From: Chelatococcus composti
GTDB taxonomy: Bacteria > Pseudomonadota > Alphaproteobacteria > Rhizobiales > Beijerinckiaceae
Length of the DNA stretch: 64,000 nucleotides
Reading direction: 5' to 3'
Assembly: GCF_014201415.1 (NCBI RefSeq)
Contig: NZ_JACHEH010000001.1
Location: forward strand, 1 to 64,000
In this document: positions 34,291-43,321 of the stretch, one piece after another
Numbering within the stretch: position 1 is the stretch's first letter
How the letters are laid out: each line of letters opens with the position of its first letter
The notes under the pieces: generated by a model
What the model was told of the DNA's origin: nothing
The model's input: only the letters and a program-made list of their open reading frames with translations
Database searches by the model: none
Program-made: the position numbers and the translations under genes

Positions 34291-35430
34291 ATGCGCGCGA
34301 TGCGACCTCTTCTCCTTTCGCTCATCGTCGCTGGGCTGGCGGCATGTTCCGACTCTGGCCAGCAGCAGGCCGGGCAGAGCGCACCGCCGCCGCCGCCGGT
34401 GACAGTGGCCAAGCCCGTCGTCAAGGAAGTGGTTGAACGGGACGAGTTCACCGGCCGGTTCGCTGCGGTCGACATGGTCGAGGTGCGCTCGCGCGTGTCG
34501 GGCTACCTCGAGCGTGTGGACTTCGAGGACGGCGCCACCGTCAAGGCTGGCGACGTGCTGTTCGTCATCGACCGGCGCCAGTACAAGGCGCTGCTCGACC
34601 AGGCGCAGGCGACGCTCGTCTCCGCCCAGGCGCGGCTGAATTTTGCCGAGAGCGATCTGGAGCGCGCCGAATCCCTGCGCCGCACCGGCAACATCTCCGA
34701 CCAGCTGCTCGACCAGCGGCGGCAGAACTACCTCACCGCCAAGGCTGAGCTCGACAGGGCCCAGGCCGCGCTGCGCGAGGCGAGCCTCAACTACGAGTTC
34801 AGCGAGGTAAGGGCGCCGATCTCCGGCCGCATCAGCCGGCGCTTCGTCAGCGTCGGCAACCTCGTCAACGCCAACGACACGCTGCTGACCACCATCGTCA
34901 GCCTCGACCCGATCTACTTCTACTTCGACGTCGATGAGCGGTCCTTCCTGGCCTACAACCGTGTCTTCAACCTCGGTGCGAACAGCGGCGCCGAGCCGGT
35001 TTCGGTGCTGATCTCGCTCACCGATGAGACGAAGCCGGCGCGCGAGGGCAAGCTCGATTTCGTCGACAACCGGCTTGATGAGGCGAGCGGCACGATGCGC
35101 CTGCGCGCCATCGTGCCGAACAAGGATCTTTTCATCACGCCGGGCCTGTTCGGCCGCGTCTTGGTGCCTGGCTCGCCACCCTACCAGGGTGTACTGGTGC
35201 CCGACGAGGCAATCGCGACCGACCAGGAGCGCCGTCTCGTCTGGGTGGTGGGCGAGGACAACAAGGTCACGGCTCGGCTCGTGCGCCCCGGTCCGCGCAT
35301 CGACGGCTACCGCCTGATCCGTGACGGGCTGAAGGGCGACGAGACCATCGTCATCAACGGGTTGCAGCGCGTGCGTCCGGGCGCGACCGTGACGCCGCAG
35401 ATGACGACGCTGCCACCGACGGCGGACTGA
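34291..35430 (+). CDS. RND efflux periplasmic adaptor lipoprotein
   Basis: 379 residues from ATG 34291 (GTG 34282 and ATG 34300 also in frame). Signal peptide with lipobox LAAC at ~16-19, so probably a lipoprotein anchored in the inner membrane. The barrel-sandwich starts RFAAVDMVEVRSRVSGYLERVDFEDGATVKAGDVLFVID. The helical hairpin and beta barrel follow (YEFSEVRAPISGRISRRFVSVGNLV), and the MPD domain is at GDETIVINGLQRVRPGATV. The closest relatives by pattern are MexE/AcrA-type. It precedes its RND pump by 66 bases. Confidence 0.93.
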   Translation: MRAMRPLLLSLIVAGLAACSDSGQQQAGQSAPPPPPVTVAKPVVKEVVERDEFTGRFAAVDMVEVRSRVSGYLERVDFEDGATVKAGDVLFVIDRRQYKALLDQAQATLVSAQARLNFAESDLERAESLRRTGNISDQLLDQRRQNYLTAKAELDRAQAALREASLNYEFSEVRAPISGRISRRFVSVGNLVNANDTLLTTIVSLDPIYFYFDVDERSFLAYNRVFNLGANSGAEPVSVLISLTDETKPAREGKLDFVDNRLDEASGTMRLRAIVPNKDLFITPGLFGRVLVPGSPPYQGVLVPDEAIATDQERRLVWVVGEDNKVTARLVRPGPRIDGYRLIRDGLKGDETIVINGLQRVRPGATVTPQMTTLPPTAD

Positions 35431-35495
35431 CGCTTCCGTTCTGATCACTGCGGCCGCCGGCACGGCCGCCCGTATTGCCGCTGGAGTTCTCCGCG

Positions 35496-38400
35496 ATGAA
35501 GTTCCCGCATTTCTTCGTCGACCGGCCGATTTTCGCCTCTGTGCTGTCGATCGTGACGTTGCTCGTCGGCTTCATCGCCTACGTCAACCTGCCGGTGGCG
35601 CAGTATCCGGACATTGCGCCGCCGACCATCGTCGTCAGCGCGCAATATCCGGGTGCCGACGCCAAGACCGTGGCCGAGACGGTGGCGACGCCGATCGAGC
35701 AGGAGGTCAATGGCGTCGAGGGCATGCTCTACATGTCGTCGTACTCGACGGCGGACGGGACAATGCAGCTCACGATCACGTTCGAGATCGGCACCGATCT
35801 CGACGAGGCGAACGTGCTCGTCCAGAACCGCGTCGCAGTGGCGTTGCCGCGCCTGCCGGAGGAGGTGCGCCAGCTCGGCGTGACGACGCGCAAGAGCTCG
35901 CCGAACTTCCTCATGGTGGTGCACCTCCTGTCGCCGGACAACACCTTCGACGAGCTCTATCTCTCGAACTACGCGCTCATTCGGGTGCGCGACCAGCTGC
36001 TGCGCCTCGAGGGCGTCGGCGACATCACCGTCTTCGGCGTGCGCGAATATTCGCTGCGTGTCTGGCTCGATCCCAACCGCCTCTCGTCCTACGGCCTGTC
36101 GGCCGGCGACATCGTCCAGGCCCTGCGCGAGCAGAACGTGCAGGTGTCGGGCGGTGCGCTTGGCCAGCAGCCGGCGCCGGCGGACCAGGCCTTCCAGATC
36201 ACGGTGCAGACGCAGGGCCGTTTCAGCGACGTGCGCCAGTTCCGCGACATCATCGTCAAGGCGACTGAGGGCGGGCGGCTCGTGCGCCTGCAGGACGTGG
36301 CGCGGGTGGAGTTCGGTGCGCGCGACTACGTGACCAACTCCTACCTCGACAACAAGCAGGCGGTGGCCATCGGCGTGTTCCAGCGGCCGGGCACCAACGC
36401 CCTGCAGGCGTCGCGGGAAATCATCGCCAAGATGGAGGAGATCAAGAAGGATTTCCCCCCGGGCATCGACTACACCATCGTCTACAATCCGACGGAATAC
36501 GTCGCGGCCTCGGTCGACGAGGTGTACAAGACGCTCTTTGAGGCGGTCATCCTTGTCGTCATCGTCGTCATCGTCTTCCTGCAGTCGTGGCGCACAGCGA
36601 TCATCCCGATCGTCGCCATCCCGGTGTCGCTCGTCGGCACCTTCGCGGTGATGTCGGTGATGGGCTTCTCGCTCAACACGCTGACGCTGTTCGGTCTCGT
36701 GCTCGCCATCGGCATCGTGGTCGACGACGCCATCGTCGTGGTCGAGAACGTGGAGCGCAACATCGCCCTCGGCATGTCGCCGCGCGATGCGGCGCACGAG
36801 ACGATGGACGAGGTGGGCACGGCGCTCATCTCCATCGCGCTGGTGCTGTCGGCGGTGTTCATCCCGACAGCTTTCATCCCGGGCATCTCCGGGCGCTTCT
36901 ACCAGCAGTTCGCGCTGACCATCGCCGTCTCGACGATCATCTCGGCCTTCAATTCGCTGACGCTGTCGCCCGCGCTTTGCGCGCTGCTGCTGAAGCCGCA
37001 CGATCCGCACCACCAGCCGCGCTCGCTGCTGGCGCGCATCGGCAAGGGGCTGGCGGGCGGCTTCAACCGCAGCTTCGACAGGGCCTCCAACAACTATGCG
37101 CGCTCTGTGCGCGGGCTCGTGGGGCGCAAGTCGCTGCTGGTGGTCGCGCTTGCCGTCTACGGTGGCCTCGTGGCCGCGACGGCGCACATCACGCAGCGCG
37201 TGCCGACGGGCTTCATCCCGGCGCAGGACCAGGGCTATCTCATCGTTGTGCTGCAACTTCCGGACGGCGCGTCGCTCTCGCGCACGGACGCGGTCACCAA
37301 ACGCGCCAGCGAGATCGCCATGAAGGTGCCGGGTATCGCCCACGCCGTCGGCATCGTCGGCCTCAACGGTGCGACCTTCACGACCAACTCCAACTCGGCC
37401 GTGGTCTTTGCGACGCTGACGCCCTTCGAGGAGCGCCTGCCGCAGGGGCTGACCGCCAACGCCATCGCCGGCCGCCTCATGGGCGAGCTGCAGCAGATCC
37501 AGGAAGCCTTCACCATCGCCGTCCCGCCGCCGCCGGTGCAGGGCCTCGGCAACGCGGGCGGCTTCAAGATGCAGCTGCAGGATCGCACGGGCATCGGGCT
37601 CGAGCAGCTCCTTGCGGTGACGCAGGAGGTGATGATCGCGGCCAACCAGAACCCCAACGTGACCCAGGTATTCACGACTTTCGGGGCGAACACGCCGCAG
37701 ATCTACCTCGACATCGACCGCACCAAGGCGCGCATGCTCGACGTGCCGCTGTCGAACGTGTTCGAGGCGCTGCAGATCAATCTCGGGTCGGCTTATGCGA
37801 ACGACTTCAACGCCTTTGGTCGCGTCTACCAGGTGCGCGTGCAGGCGGACGAGCGCTTCCGCATCGAGCGGACGGACATCGAGCGGCTCAAGGTGCGCAG
37901 CGCGAGCGGCGCGCTCGTGCCCCTTGGCTCGCTGGTGCAGATCCGCGACGTGGCGGGCCCGGTGCTGATCCAGCGCTACAACATGTTCACCAGCGTGCCG
38001 CTGCAGGGCGAGGCGGCCCCCGGCGTGTCGACCGGCGCCGCCCTGGACGCCATGGAGCAGGTGACGAACGCCACGGTGCCGCCAGGCGTCGGCTTCGAGT
38101 GGACGGACCTCGCCTACCAGGAGAAGGCGACGGGCAATACCGCGATCTACATCTTCGCGCTCGCGGTGGTCTTCGTCTTCCTGGTGCTGGCCGCCCAGTA
38201 CGAGAGCTGGGCCCTGCCGCTCGCGATCGTGCTCATCGTGCCGATGAGCGTGCTGGCGGCCATGATCGGCGTGATGCTGCGAGGGATGGACAACAACATC
38301 CTGACGCAGATCGGCCTCGTGGTGCTCATCGGCCTTGCCGCGAAGAACGCGATTCTCATCGTGGAGTTCGCCAAGCAGGCCGAGGAACAGGGCAAGCGGC

Positions 38401-38696
38401 CCGTGGAGGCGGTGGTGGAGGCGGCGCGCCTGCGCCTGCGTCCCATCCTGATGACGGCCTTCGCCTTCATTCTGGGCGTGGTGCCGCTCGTCATCGCCAC
38501 CGGGCCGGGCGCCGAGATGCGCCAGGCTCTGGGCACGGCGGTTTTCTCGGGTATGCTCGGGGTGACCTTCTTCGGCCTCTTTCTGACCCCCGTCTTCTAC
38601 GTTGCGCTGCGTTATCTCGTGATCGTGCTGCGCGGTGGACGCCGGGCCCTCAGGGAAGCCTCGCAGCCTGTGGGAGAGGAGGCCGGCAGAGCTTAA
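35496..38696 (+). CDS. RND multidrug efflux pump, HAE1 family
   Basis: 1,066 residues from ATG 35496. Topology is typical of AcrB: TM1 at PIFASVLSIVTLLVGFIAYVNLPVAQYP, a large periplasmic domain, TM2-6, a second periplasmic domain, TM7-12. The proton-relay Asp pair is in LAIGIVVDDAIVVVENVERN (TM4) and the Lys in IGLAAKNAILIVEFAKQAEEQGK (TM10). TGFIPAQDQGYLIV is also a family marker. No outer-membrane channel gene follows, so it must use a TolC-like partner elsewhere. Substrates unknown. Confidence 0.96.
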   Translation: MKFPHFFVDRPIFASVLSIVTLLVGFIAYVNLPVAQYPDIAPPTIVVSAQYPGADAKTVAETVATPIEQEVNGVEGMLYMSSYSTADGTMQLTITFEIGTDLDEANVLVQNRVAVALPRLPEEVRQLGVTTRKSSPNFLMVVHLLSPDNTFDELYLSNYALIRVRDQLLRLEGVGDITVFGVREYSLRVWLDPNRLSSYGLSAGDIVQALREQNVQVSGGALGQQPAPADQAFQITVQTQGRFSDVRQFRDIIVKATEGGRLVRLQDVARVEFGARDYVTNSYLDNKQAVAIGVFQRPGTNALQASREIIAKMEEIKKDFPPGIDYTIVYNPTEYVAASVDEVYKTLFEAVILVVIVVIVFLQSWRTAIIPIVAIPVSLVGTFAVMSVMGFSLNTLTLFGLVLAIGIVVDDAIVVVENVERNIALGMSPRDAAHETMDEVGTALISIALVLSAVFIPTAFIPGISGRFYQQFALTIAVSTIISAFNSLTLSPALCALLLKPHDPHHQPRSLLARIGKGLAGGFNRSFDRASNNYARSVRGLVGRKSLLVVALAVYGGLVAATAHITQRVPTGFIPAQDQGYLIVVLQLPDGASLSRTDAVTKRASEIAMKVPGIAHAVGIVGLNGATFTTNSNSAVVFATLTPFEERLPQGLTANAIAGRLMGELQQIQEAFTIAVPPPPVQGLGNAGGFKMQLQDRTGIGLEQLLAVTQEVMIAANQNPNVTQVFTTFGANTPQIYLDIDRTKARMLDVPLSNVFEALQINLGSAYANDFNAFGRVYQVRVQADERFRIERTDIERLKVRSASGALVPLGSLVQIRDVAGPVLIQRYNMFTSVPLQGEAAPGVSTGAALDAMEQVTNATVPPGVGFEWTDLAYQEKATGNTAIYIFALAVVFVFLVLAAQYESWALPLAIVLIVPMSVLAAMIGVMLRGMDNNILTQIGLVVLIGLAAKNAILIVEFAKQAEEQGKRPVEAVVEAARLRLRPILMTAFAFILGVVPLVIATGPGAEMRQALGTAVFSGMLGVTFFGLFLTPVFYVALRYLVIVLRGGRRALREASQPVGEEAGRA

Positions 38697-38718
38697 CGAC
38701 GGACGAAAGGGGCATGCG

Positions 38719-41034
38719 ATGCGTGCGATGAAGTTCGGTGTAGGGCAGGCAGTGCGGCGCGTCGAGGATGCGCGCTTCGTGACAGGAACCGGACGCTACA
38801 CGTCGGACATCTACGCCGAAGGCATGGCCCACGCCATCGTCGTGCGCAGCCCGCACGCCCACGCCCGCTTCACCATCGAGAATGCGGACGAGGTGCGCGC
38901 CATGCCCGGCGTGCTCGCGGTCTACACGGCGGAGGACGTCGCCCATCTCGGCGATATCCCCTGCCTCGGGGCCGTCAAGAACAGCGACGGCAAGCGCATG
39001 GTGCTGCCGCCCAACCCCGTGCTGCCGAAGGACACCGTGCGCCACGTCGGCGAGGCCGTGGCTTTCATCGTGGCGGAGACTGAGGCCGCCGGACGGGACG
39101 CGGCCGAGGCACTCGCCATCGACTGGGAGCCGCTGCCGGCCGTCGTCGGCATGGAGGCGGCGCTCGCCGATGGGGCCCCGCAGGTGTGGCCCGAGGTGCC
39201 GGGCAACGTCGCCTTCGACACCCGCCACGGCAACAAGGAGAAGACGGACAAGGCCTTCGCCAAGGCCCACCGCGTCGTCTCGCTGACGCTCGTCAACAAC
39301 CGTCTCGTGGCCAACTTCCTCGAGACGCGGGCCTGCCTTGCGGAGTACGACGCCGATCAGGGGCGTTGGACGCTGACGCTCGGCAGCCAGGGCAGCCACG
39401 ACATCCGCAACATCCTGGCGAAGCACATATTCAAGGTCGATCCGTCCAGCATTCGCGTCGTCACGCCGGATGTTGGCGGCGGCTTCGGCACCAAGATCTT
39501 CATGTATCGCGAGTATCCGCTGACGATGTTCGCGGCCAGGCAGCTCGGACGCCCCGTGCGCTGGGTGGCCGAGCGCTCCGAGCATTTCCTGGGCGACGCG
39601 CAGGGCCGTGACAACGTGACGACGCTGGAGATGGCGCTCGACCGGCGCGGCCGCTTCCTCGCCATGCGCGTCGACCTCAGGGCCGATCTTGGCGCCTATG
39701 CCTCTCAGTTCGGGCCCTACGTGCCTGCGGCCGGGGCGACCATGTCGCCAGGCTGCTACGCCATTCCGGCGATCGACGTGCGCGTGCGCGGCATCTACAC
39801 CAACACCGTGCCGGTGGACGCCTATCGCGGCGCGGGCCGGCCGGAGGCCGCCTATGCCATCGAGCGCTTCGTGGATTACATCGCCCATACCATCGGCAAG
39901 GCGCCAGAGGAGCTGAGGGCACTCAACTTCATCAAGCCGGAGCAGATGCCGTACAAGACCGCGACGGGTCGGGTCTACGACACCGGTGAGTTCGAGGGGC
40001 ACATGCGCCGGGCGCTCGAGTTGGCCGAATATGCGAGCTTCAGGGAGCGGCTGCGCGCCTCGCGCAAGAAGGGGCTGCTGCGTGGCATCGGCATGGCGTC
40101 CTACATCGAGGCGTGCGCCGGTGGCGGGCCGGAGGCCGCCGAGGTGCGGATCGAGGAGGACGGCTCTGCCACGGTGCTGATCGGCACCCAGTCAACGGGA
40201 CAGGGGCACCTCACGGCCTATGCCCAGCTCGCCTCCCAGCAGCTCGACCTGCCGATGGACAAGATTCGCGTGCTGCAGGGCGATACGGACGCCATCGCGA
40301 CGGGCAGCGGCACGGGCGGCTCGCGTTCCATTCCCGTCGGTGGAGCGGCTGTGCAGAAGGCGTCCGTCAGCCTCGCCGAGAAGCTCAAGCAGCTTGCCTC
40401 CGAGGCGCTGGAGGCGGCGACTGCGGATCTGGAGATCGCGAACGGCGGCGTGCGCATCGCCGGCACCGACCGCAGCATCTCCTTCGCCGATCTCGCCAGG
40501 CTGCCGGGCGCGACGCCGGACATGCTCAAGGCGCGCGAGGACTGGACACCCCCGGCCGACACCTATCCCAACGGCACCCATGTCGCCGAGGTGGAGATCG
40601 ACCCGCAGACCGGCACGGTTGACATCGTCCGCTACACGGTGGTCGACGATTTCGGCGTCACGCTCAATCCGCTGCTGCTGGCGGGGCAGGTGCATGGCGG
40701 CACGGTCCAGGGCATCGGCCAGGCGCTGCACGAGCGCGTGGTCTATGATGAAGGCGGCCAGCTCGTTACGGCCTCGCTCACCGACTACTGCCTGCCACGG
40801 GCTGATGACGTGCCGTCCTTCACCTTCGAGACGCGCAACGTGCCCTCCACCACAAACGTGATGGGTATGAAGGGGGCGGGCGAGGCCGGCGCCATTGGCG
40901 CAACGCCCGCGACGATGAACGCAGTGATCGACGCGCTGCATCGGGCCTACGGCGTCATGCACATCGACATGCCGGCGACGCCCGCCCGCATTTTCGCGGC
41001 CATCCGCGCGGCAGAGGCGAAGCGGGCGGCATAA
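38719..41034 (+). CDS. Molybdenum hydroxylase large subunit (xanthine/aldehyde/CO dehydrogenase family)
   Basis: 771 residues. The Ald_Xan_dh_C domain opens at GVGQAVRRVEDARFVTGTGRYTSD and the molybdopterin-binding part includes DVGGGFGTK, PVDAYRGAGRPEAAYAIERFVDYIA, GTQSTGQGHLTAYAQLA and the catalytic-Glu motif GMKGAGEAGAIGATPA. The CODH-specific active-site loop with Cys is not visible, so it is not a CO dehydrogenase. The FAD and [2Fe-2S] subunit genes are absent; instead two cytochrome c genes follow. That layout resembles cytochrome-linked aldehyde or alcohol dehydrogenases. Substrate unknown. Confidence 0.9.
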   Translation: MRAMKFGVGQAVRRVEDARFVTGTGRYTSDIYAEGMAHAIVVRSPHAHARFTIENADEVRAMPGVLAVYTAEDVAHLGDIPCLGAVKNSDGKRMVLPPNPVLPKDTVRHVGEAVAFIVAETEAAGRDAAEALAIDWEPLPAVVGMEAALADGAPQVWPEVPGNVAFDTRHGNKEKTDKAFAKAHRVVSLTLVNNRLVANFLETRACLAEYDADQGRWTLTLGSQGSHDIRNILAKHIFKVDPSSIRVVTPDVGGGFGTKIFMYREYPLTMFAARQLGRPVRWVAERSEHFLGDAQGRDNVTTLEMALDRRGRFLAMRVDLRADLGAYASQFGPYVPAAGATMSPGCYAIPAIDVRVRGIYTNTVPVDAYRGAGRPEAAYAIERFVDYIAHTIGKAPEELRALNFIKPEQMPYKTATGRVYDTGEFEGHMRRALELAEYASFRERLRASRKKGLLRGIGMASYIEACAGGGPEAAEVRIEEDGSATVLIGTQSTGQGHLTAYAQLASQQLDLPMDKIRVLQGDTDAIATGSGTGGSRSIPVGGAAVQKASVSLAEKLKQLASEALEAATADLEIANGGVRIAGTDRSISFADLARLPGATPDMLKAREDWTPPADTYPNGTHVAEVEIDPQTGTVDIVRYTVVDDFGVTLNPLLLAGQVHGGTVQGIGQALHERVVYDEGGQLVTASLTDYCLPRADDVPSFTFETRNVPSTTNVMGMKGAGEAGAIGATPATMNAVIDALHRAYGVMHIDMPATPARIFAAIRAAEAKRAA

Positions 41035-41178
41035 GCGGCATTTGCCGGAACGGGCGGTGGGAATCACCGCCCGTTCACGAGCTCGTCATTGGAACGACTC
41101 CAGATCATGCGCTTTGTATCCGCCCAGCCCGGCCGTGGAAGCGGCCGGCGAATCGTTTCGACGAGGGAGAAAGGACGC

Positions 41179-41613
41179 ATGAAGCGGATCGTTACGGCTG
41201 TCGCCGTTGCCGTCATTGGGGCCACGGCCGCGCTGGCGCAGGAGAACGTCATCGGCCAGCGCCAGCAGCTCATGAAGGATGCGGGGGCCGCAACGCGCAC
41301 CGGTGCTGCCATGGTCAAGGGCGAGGCGCCTTTCGAGCTCGAGAAGGCACGCCAGGTGCTGTCGACCTACGTCACCGTCGCCGAGAAGGGGGTGACGCTG
41401 TTCCCTGCGGGCAGCAACGTGGGCGAAACGACGGCGGCTCCGGCGGTCTGGCAGGACGAGGCCGGCTTCAAGGCGGCCTTCGCCAAGTTCGAGGCAGACG
41501 CGAAGCAGGGCCTCGAGACGACCAAGGATCTCGACAGCTTCAAGGTCGCTTTCGGCACCGTCACCAAGAACTGCGGCGGGTGCCACGAGACGTTCCGCGT
41601 CAAGAAGAACTGA
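41179..41613 (+). CDS. Cytochrome c' / c556 family protein
   Basis: 144 residues from ATG 41179. Signal peptide MKRIVTAVAVAVIGATAALAQ. The mature part is a four-helix bundle with a C-terminal haem motif NCGGCHETFRVKKN, the layout of cytochrome c' / c556. Location is periplasmic; it could accept electrons from the neighbouring molybdenum enzyme. It lies 144 bases after that gene and 7 bases before the next cytochrome. Confidence 0.92.
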   Translation: MKRIVTAVAVAVIGATAALAQENVIGQRQQLMKDAGAATRTGAAMVKGEAPFELEKARQVLSTYVTVAEKGVTLFPAGSNVGETTAAPAVWQDEAGFKAAFAKFEADAKQGLETTKDLDSFKVAFGTVTKNCGGCHETFRVKKN

Positions 41614-41620
41614 GGCTGCC

Positions 41621-42535
41621 ATGCGGCGGGCACTCATGGCCGTCCTCGGGCTCGCTGTCGTCGGGGCCGGGGCGTTCTGGATCGCCACGAGCCCGGCGCT
41701 GACCGCTTCCGGGGCCGACGAGGCCCCGGGCGGAGTGCCCGATCTCGCCAACGGCGAGCTGATGTTCTATGCCGGCGGCTGCTCGTCCTGTCACGCGACG
41801 GAGGGGCAGGACGACAAGCTGAAGCTCGGCGGCGGCCACGCGCTGGAGACGGCCTTCGGCACCTTCCACGTGCCGAACATCTCACCGCATCCGCGCGACG
41901 GCATCGGGGCGTGGAGCGAGGCGGACTTCATCCGCGCGATGCGCCACGGCGTTTCGCCGGACGGCGAGCACTACTATCCGGCCTTTCCCTACACCTCATA
42001 CCAGCGCATGACGGCGCAGGACCTGCGCGACATGTTCGCCTTCATCCGCACGCTCCCGCCAGTGGAGGGGAAGGCGCCGCCCCACAACCTTTCCTTCCCC
42101 TTCAACATCCGCCGTGGCCTCGGCCTGTGGAAGCTCGCCTTCCTGGATGGCAAGGAGTTCCGGCCAGATCCTTCAAAGAGTGAGGCATGGAACCGGGGCG
42201 CCTATCTCGTCGAGGGGCCGGGCCACTGCGCCGAGTGCCACAGCCCGCGCAACGCCCTGGGTGCCATCATTGAGGAGGCGCGCTTTGCCGGCGGGCGCTC
42301 GCCCGATGGCAAGGGCAGCGTGCCCAACATCACGCCGTCGCCCGACGGTATCGGCAGCTGGTCGAAGGATGAGGTGGTGGAGCTCCTGACGAGCGGGTTC
42401 ACGCCGGAGTTCGACTCCGTCGGCTCCACCATGGCGCCCGTGATTGGCAATACATCAAAGCTGCCGCAGGCCGACCGCGAGGCGATGGCGGAATATCTCC
42501 TGTCCCTGCCTCCGCGGCCGAAGGCGACGCAGTAG
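41621..42535 (+). CDS. Di-haem cytochrome c, membrane-anchored
   Basis: 304 residues. The N-terminus has a hydrophobic segment (RRALMAVLGLAVVGAGAFWIATS, ~2-24) acting as anchor or signal. Two haem-binding motifs are present, CSSCHATEG (~53) and CAECHSPRN (~203), with HVPNISPHPRDGIGAW and PNITPSPDGIGSW, repeated features of two fused cytochrome c domains. This is the electron-acceptor subunit type in alcohol/aldehyde dehydrogenase complexes. Probably co-transcribed with the preceding genes and partnered with the molybdenum hydroxylase. Confidence 0.93.
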   Translation: MRRALMAVLGLAVVGAGAFWIATSPALTASGADEAPGGVPDLANGELMFYAGGCSSCHATEGQDDKLKLGGGHALETAFGTFHVPNISPHPRDGIGAWSEADFIRAMRHGVSPDGEHYYPAFPYTSYQRMTAQDLRDMFAFIRTLPPVEGKAPPHNLSFPFNIRRGLGLWKLAFLDGKEFRPDPSKSEAWNRGAYLVEGPGHCAECHSPRNALGAIIEEARFAGGRSPDGKGSVPNITPSPDGIGSWSKDEVVELLTSGFTPEFDSVGSTMAPVIGNTSKLPQADREAMAEYLLSLPPRPKATQ

Positions 42536-42549
42536 GTGCCGCTGCCGCT

Positions 42550-42570
42550 TTCCCGGCGTCGTTCCGGGAA
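42550..42570. terminator. Hairpin between convergent cytochrome and regulator genes
   Basis: TTCCCGG (42550-42556) and CCGGGAA (42564-42570) form a seven-base-pair stem between the two stop codons, so it could terminate both strands. No strong T-run. Confidence 0.45.
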
Positions 42571-42576
42571 GCCGCG

Positions 42577-43194
42577 TTAGTCCATCACGGCGGCTTTGAG
42601 GATGCAGACCATCACCGCCCGGCCGGGGGTGCTGCCGACGCAGCGCACCGTGTGCGGACGGTCGCAGCGGTAGCGAAGGCTCTCGCCGGTCTTCGCCTGC
42701 TGCACGACGCCGCCGACCTCGACCTCAAATTCGCCCTCGAGCACGGACAGACACTCCACGGAGCCGCGCTGGTGGCTGTCCGATTCCAGGACGGCGCCGG
42801 GCTCGGCCTGTACGTCGTACCATTGCAGCCATTCCACCGTCTTGATCCAGCCGATGATGGCAAGCCGCATCTTGCCGTCCTCGGAGACAAGAATAGGTGT
42901 GTCCGCCCGCGACGCCTTCTCGATAAAGGGCTCATCATCGGCGCTCGACAGCACCCGGTCGATGGAGATGTCGAGCGCCTGGCTGAGACGCCAGATGGTG
43001 GCGAGCGTCGGATTGGTCTCGTTGCGTTCGATCTGGCTGATGATCGACTTGGCGACGCCGGACTGCTCGGCGAGTTCCGACAGTGACAGATTGTAGGCCT
43101 TGCGCAGGCGCTGCACCGTCTTGCCGAGCTGGCCAGAGAGCATCTGGGCGCCCGCCTCCAGAGCCTTGCTGCGATCCTTGCCTTCGACGGCCAT
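42577..43194 (-). CDS. XRE-family regulator with C-terminal cupin domain
   Basis: 205 residues. An N-terminal HTH (LGKTVQRLRKAYNLSLSELAEQSGVAKSIISQIERNETNPTLATIWRLSQALDISID, ~23-78) is followed by a cupin (VECLSVLEGEFEVEVGGVVQQAKTGESLRYRCDRPHTVRCVG). This HTH-cupin layout regulates varied catabolic and amine/sugar genes. Target genes are not apparent; it is the only regulator near the cytochrome/molybdenum enzyme cluster, and the TRAP binding-protein gene ends 127 bases upstream on the same strand. Confidence 0.9.
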   Translation of the reverse strand: MAVEGKDRSKALEAGAQMLSGQLGKTVQRLRKAYNLSLSELAEQSGVAKSIISQIERNETNPTLATIWRLSQALDISIDRVLSSADDEPFIEKASRADTPILVSEDGKMRLAIIGWIKTVEWLQWYDVQAEPGAVLESDSHQRGSVECLSVLEGEFEVEVGGVVQQAKTGESLRYRCDRPHTVRCVGSTPGRAVMVCILKAAVMD

Positions 43195-43321
43195 GCGACA
43201 GATCCTTGCGGTCCGCTAAAGCGGACGGATGTTTGAAACGTCGGACGCAATGTGGCCGACCGGATGCGCCGGATCAAGCGCCGACTGCAACTGGCTCTCG
43301 CCTGTGTGTGACGGGAGGCGC

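Noticed and set aside
38719-41034. CO dehydrogenase large subunit (CoxL)
   Set aside because: The Cys-containing active-site loop of form I CoxL is not visible; the sequence has the generic AYRGAGRPEA motif.
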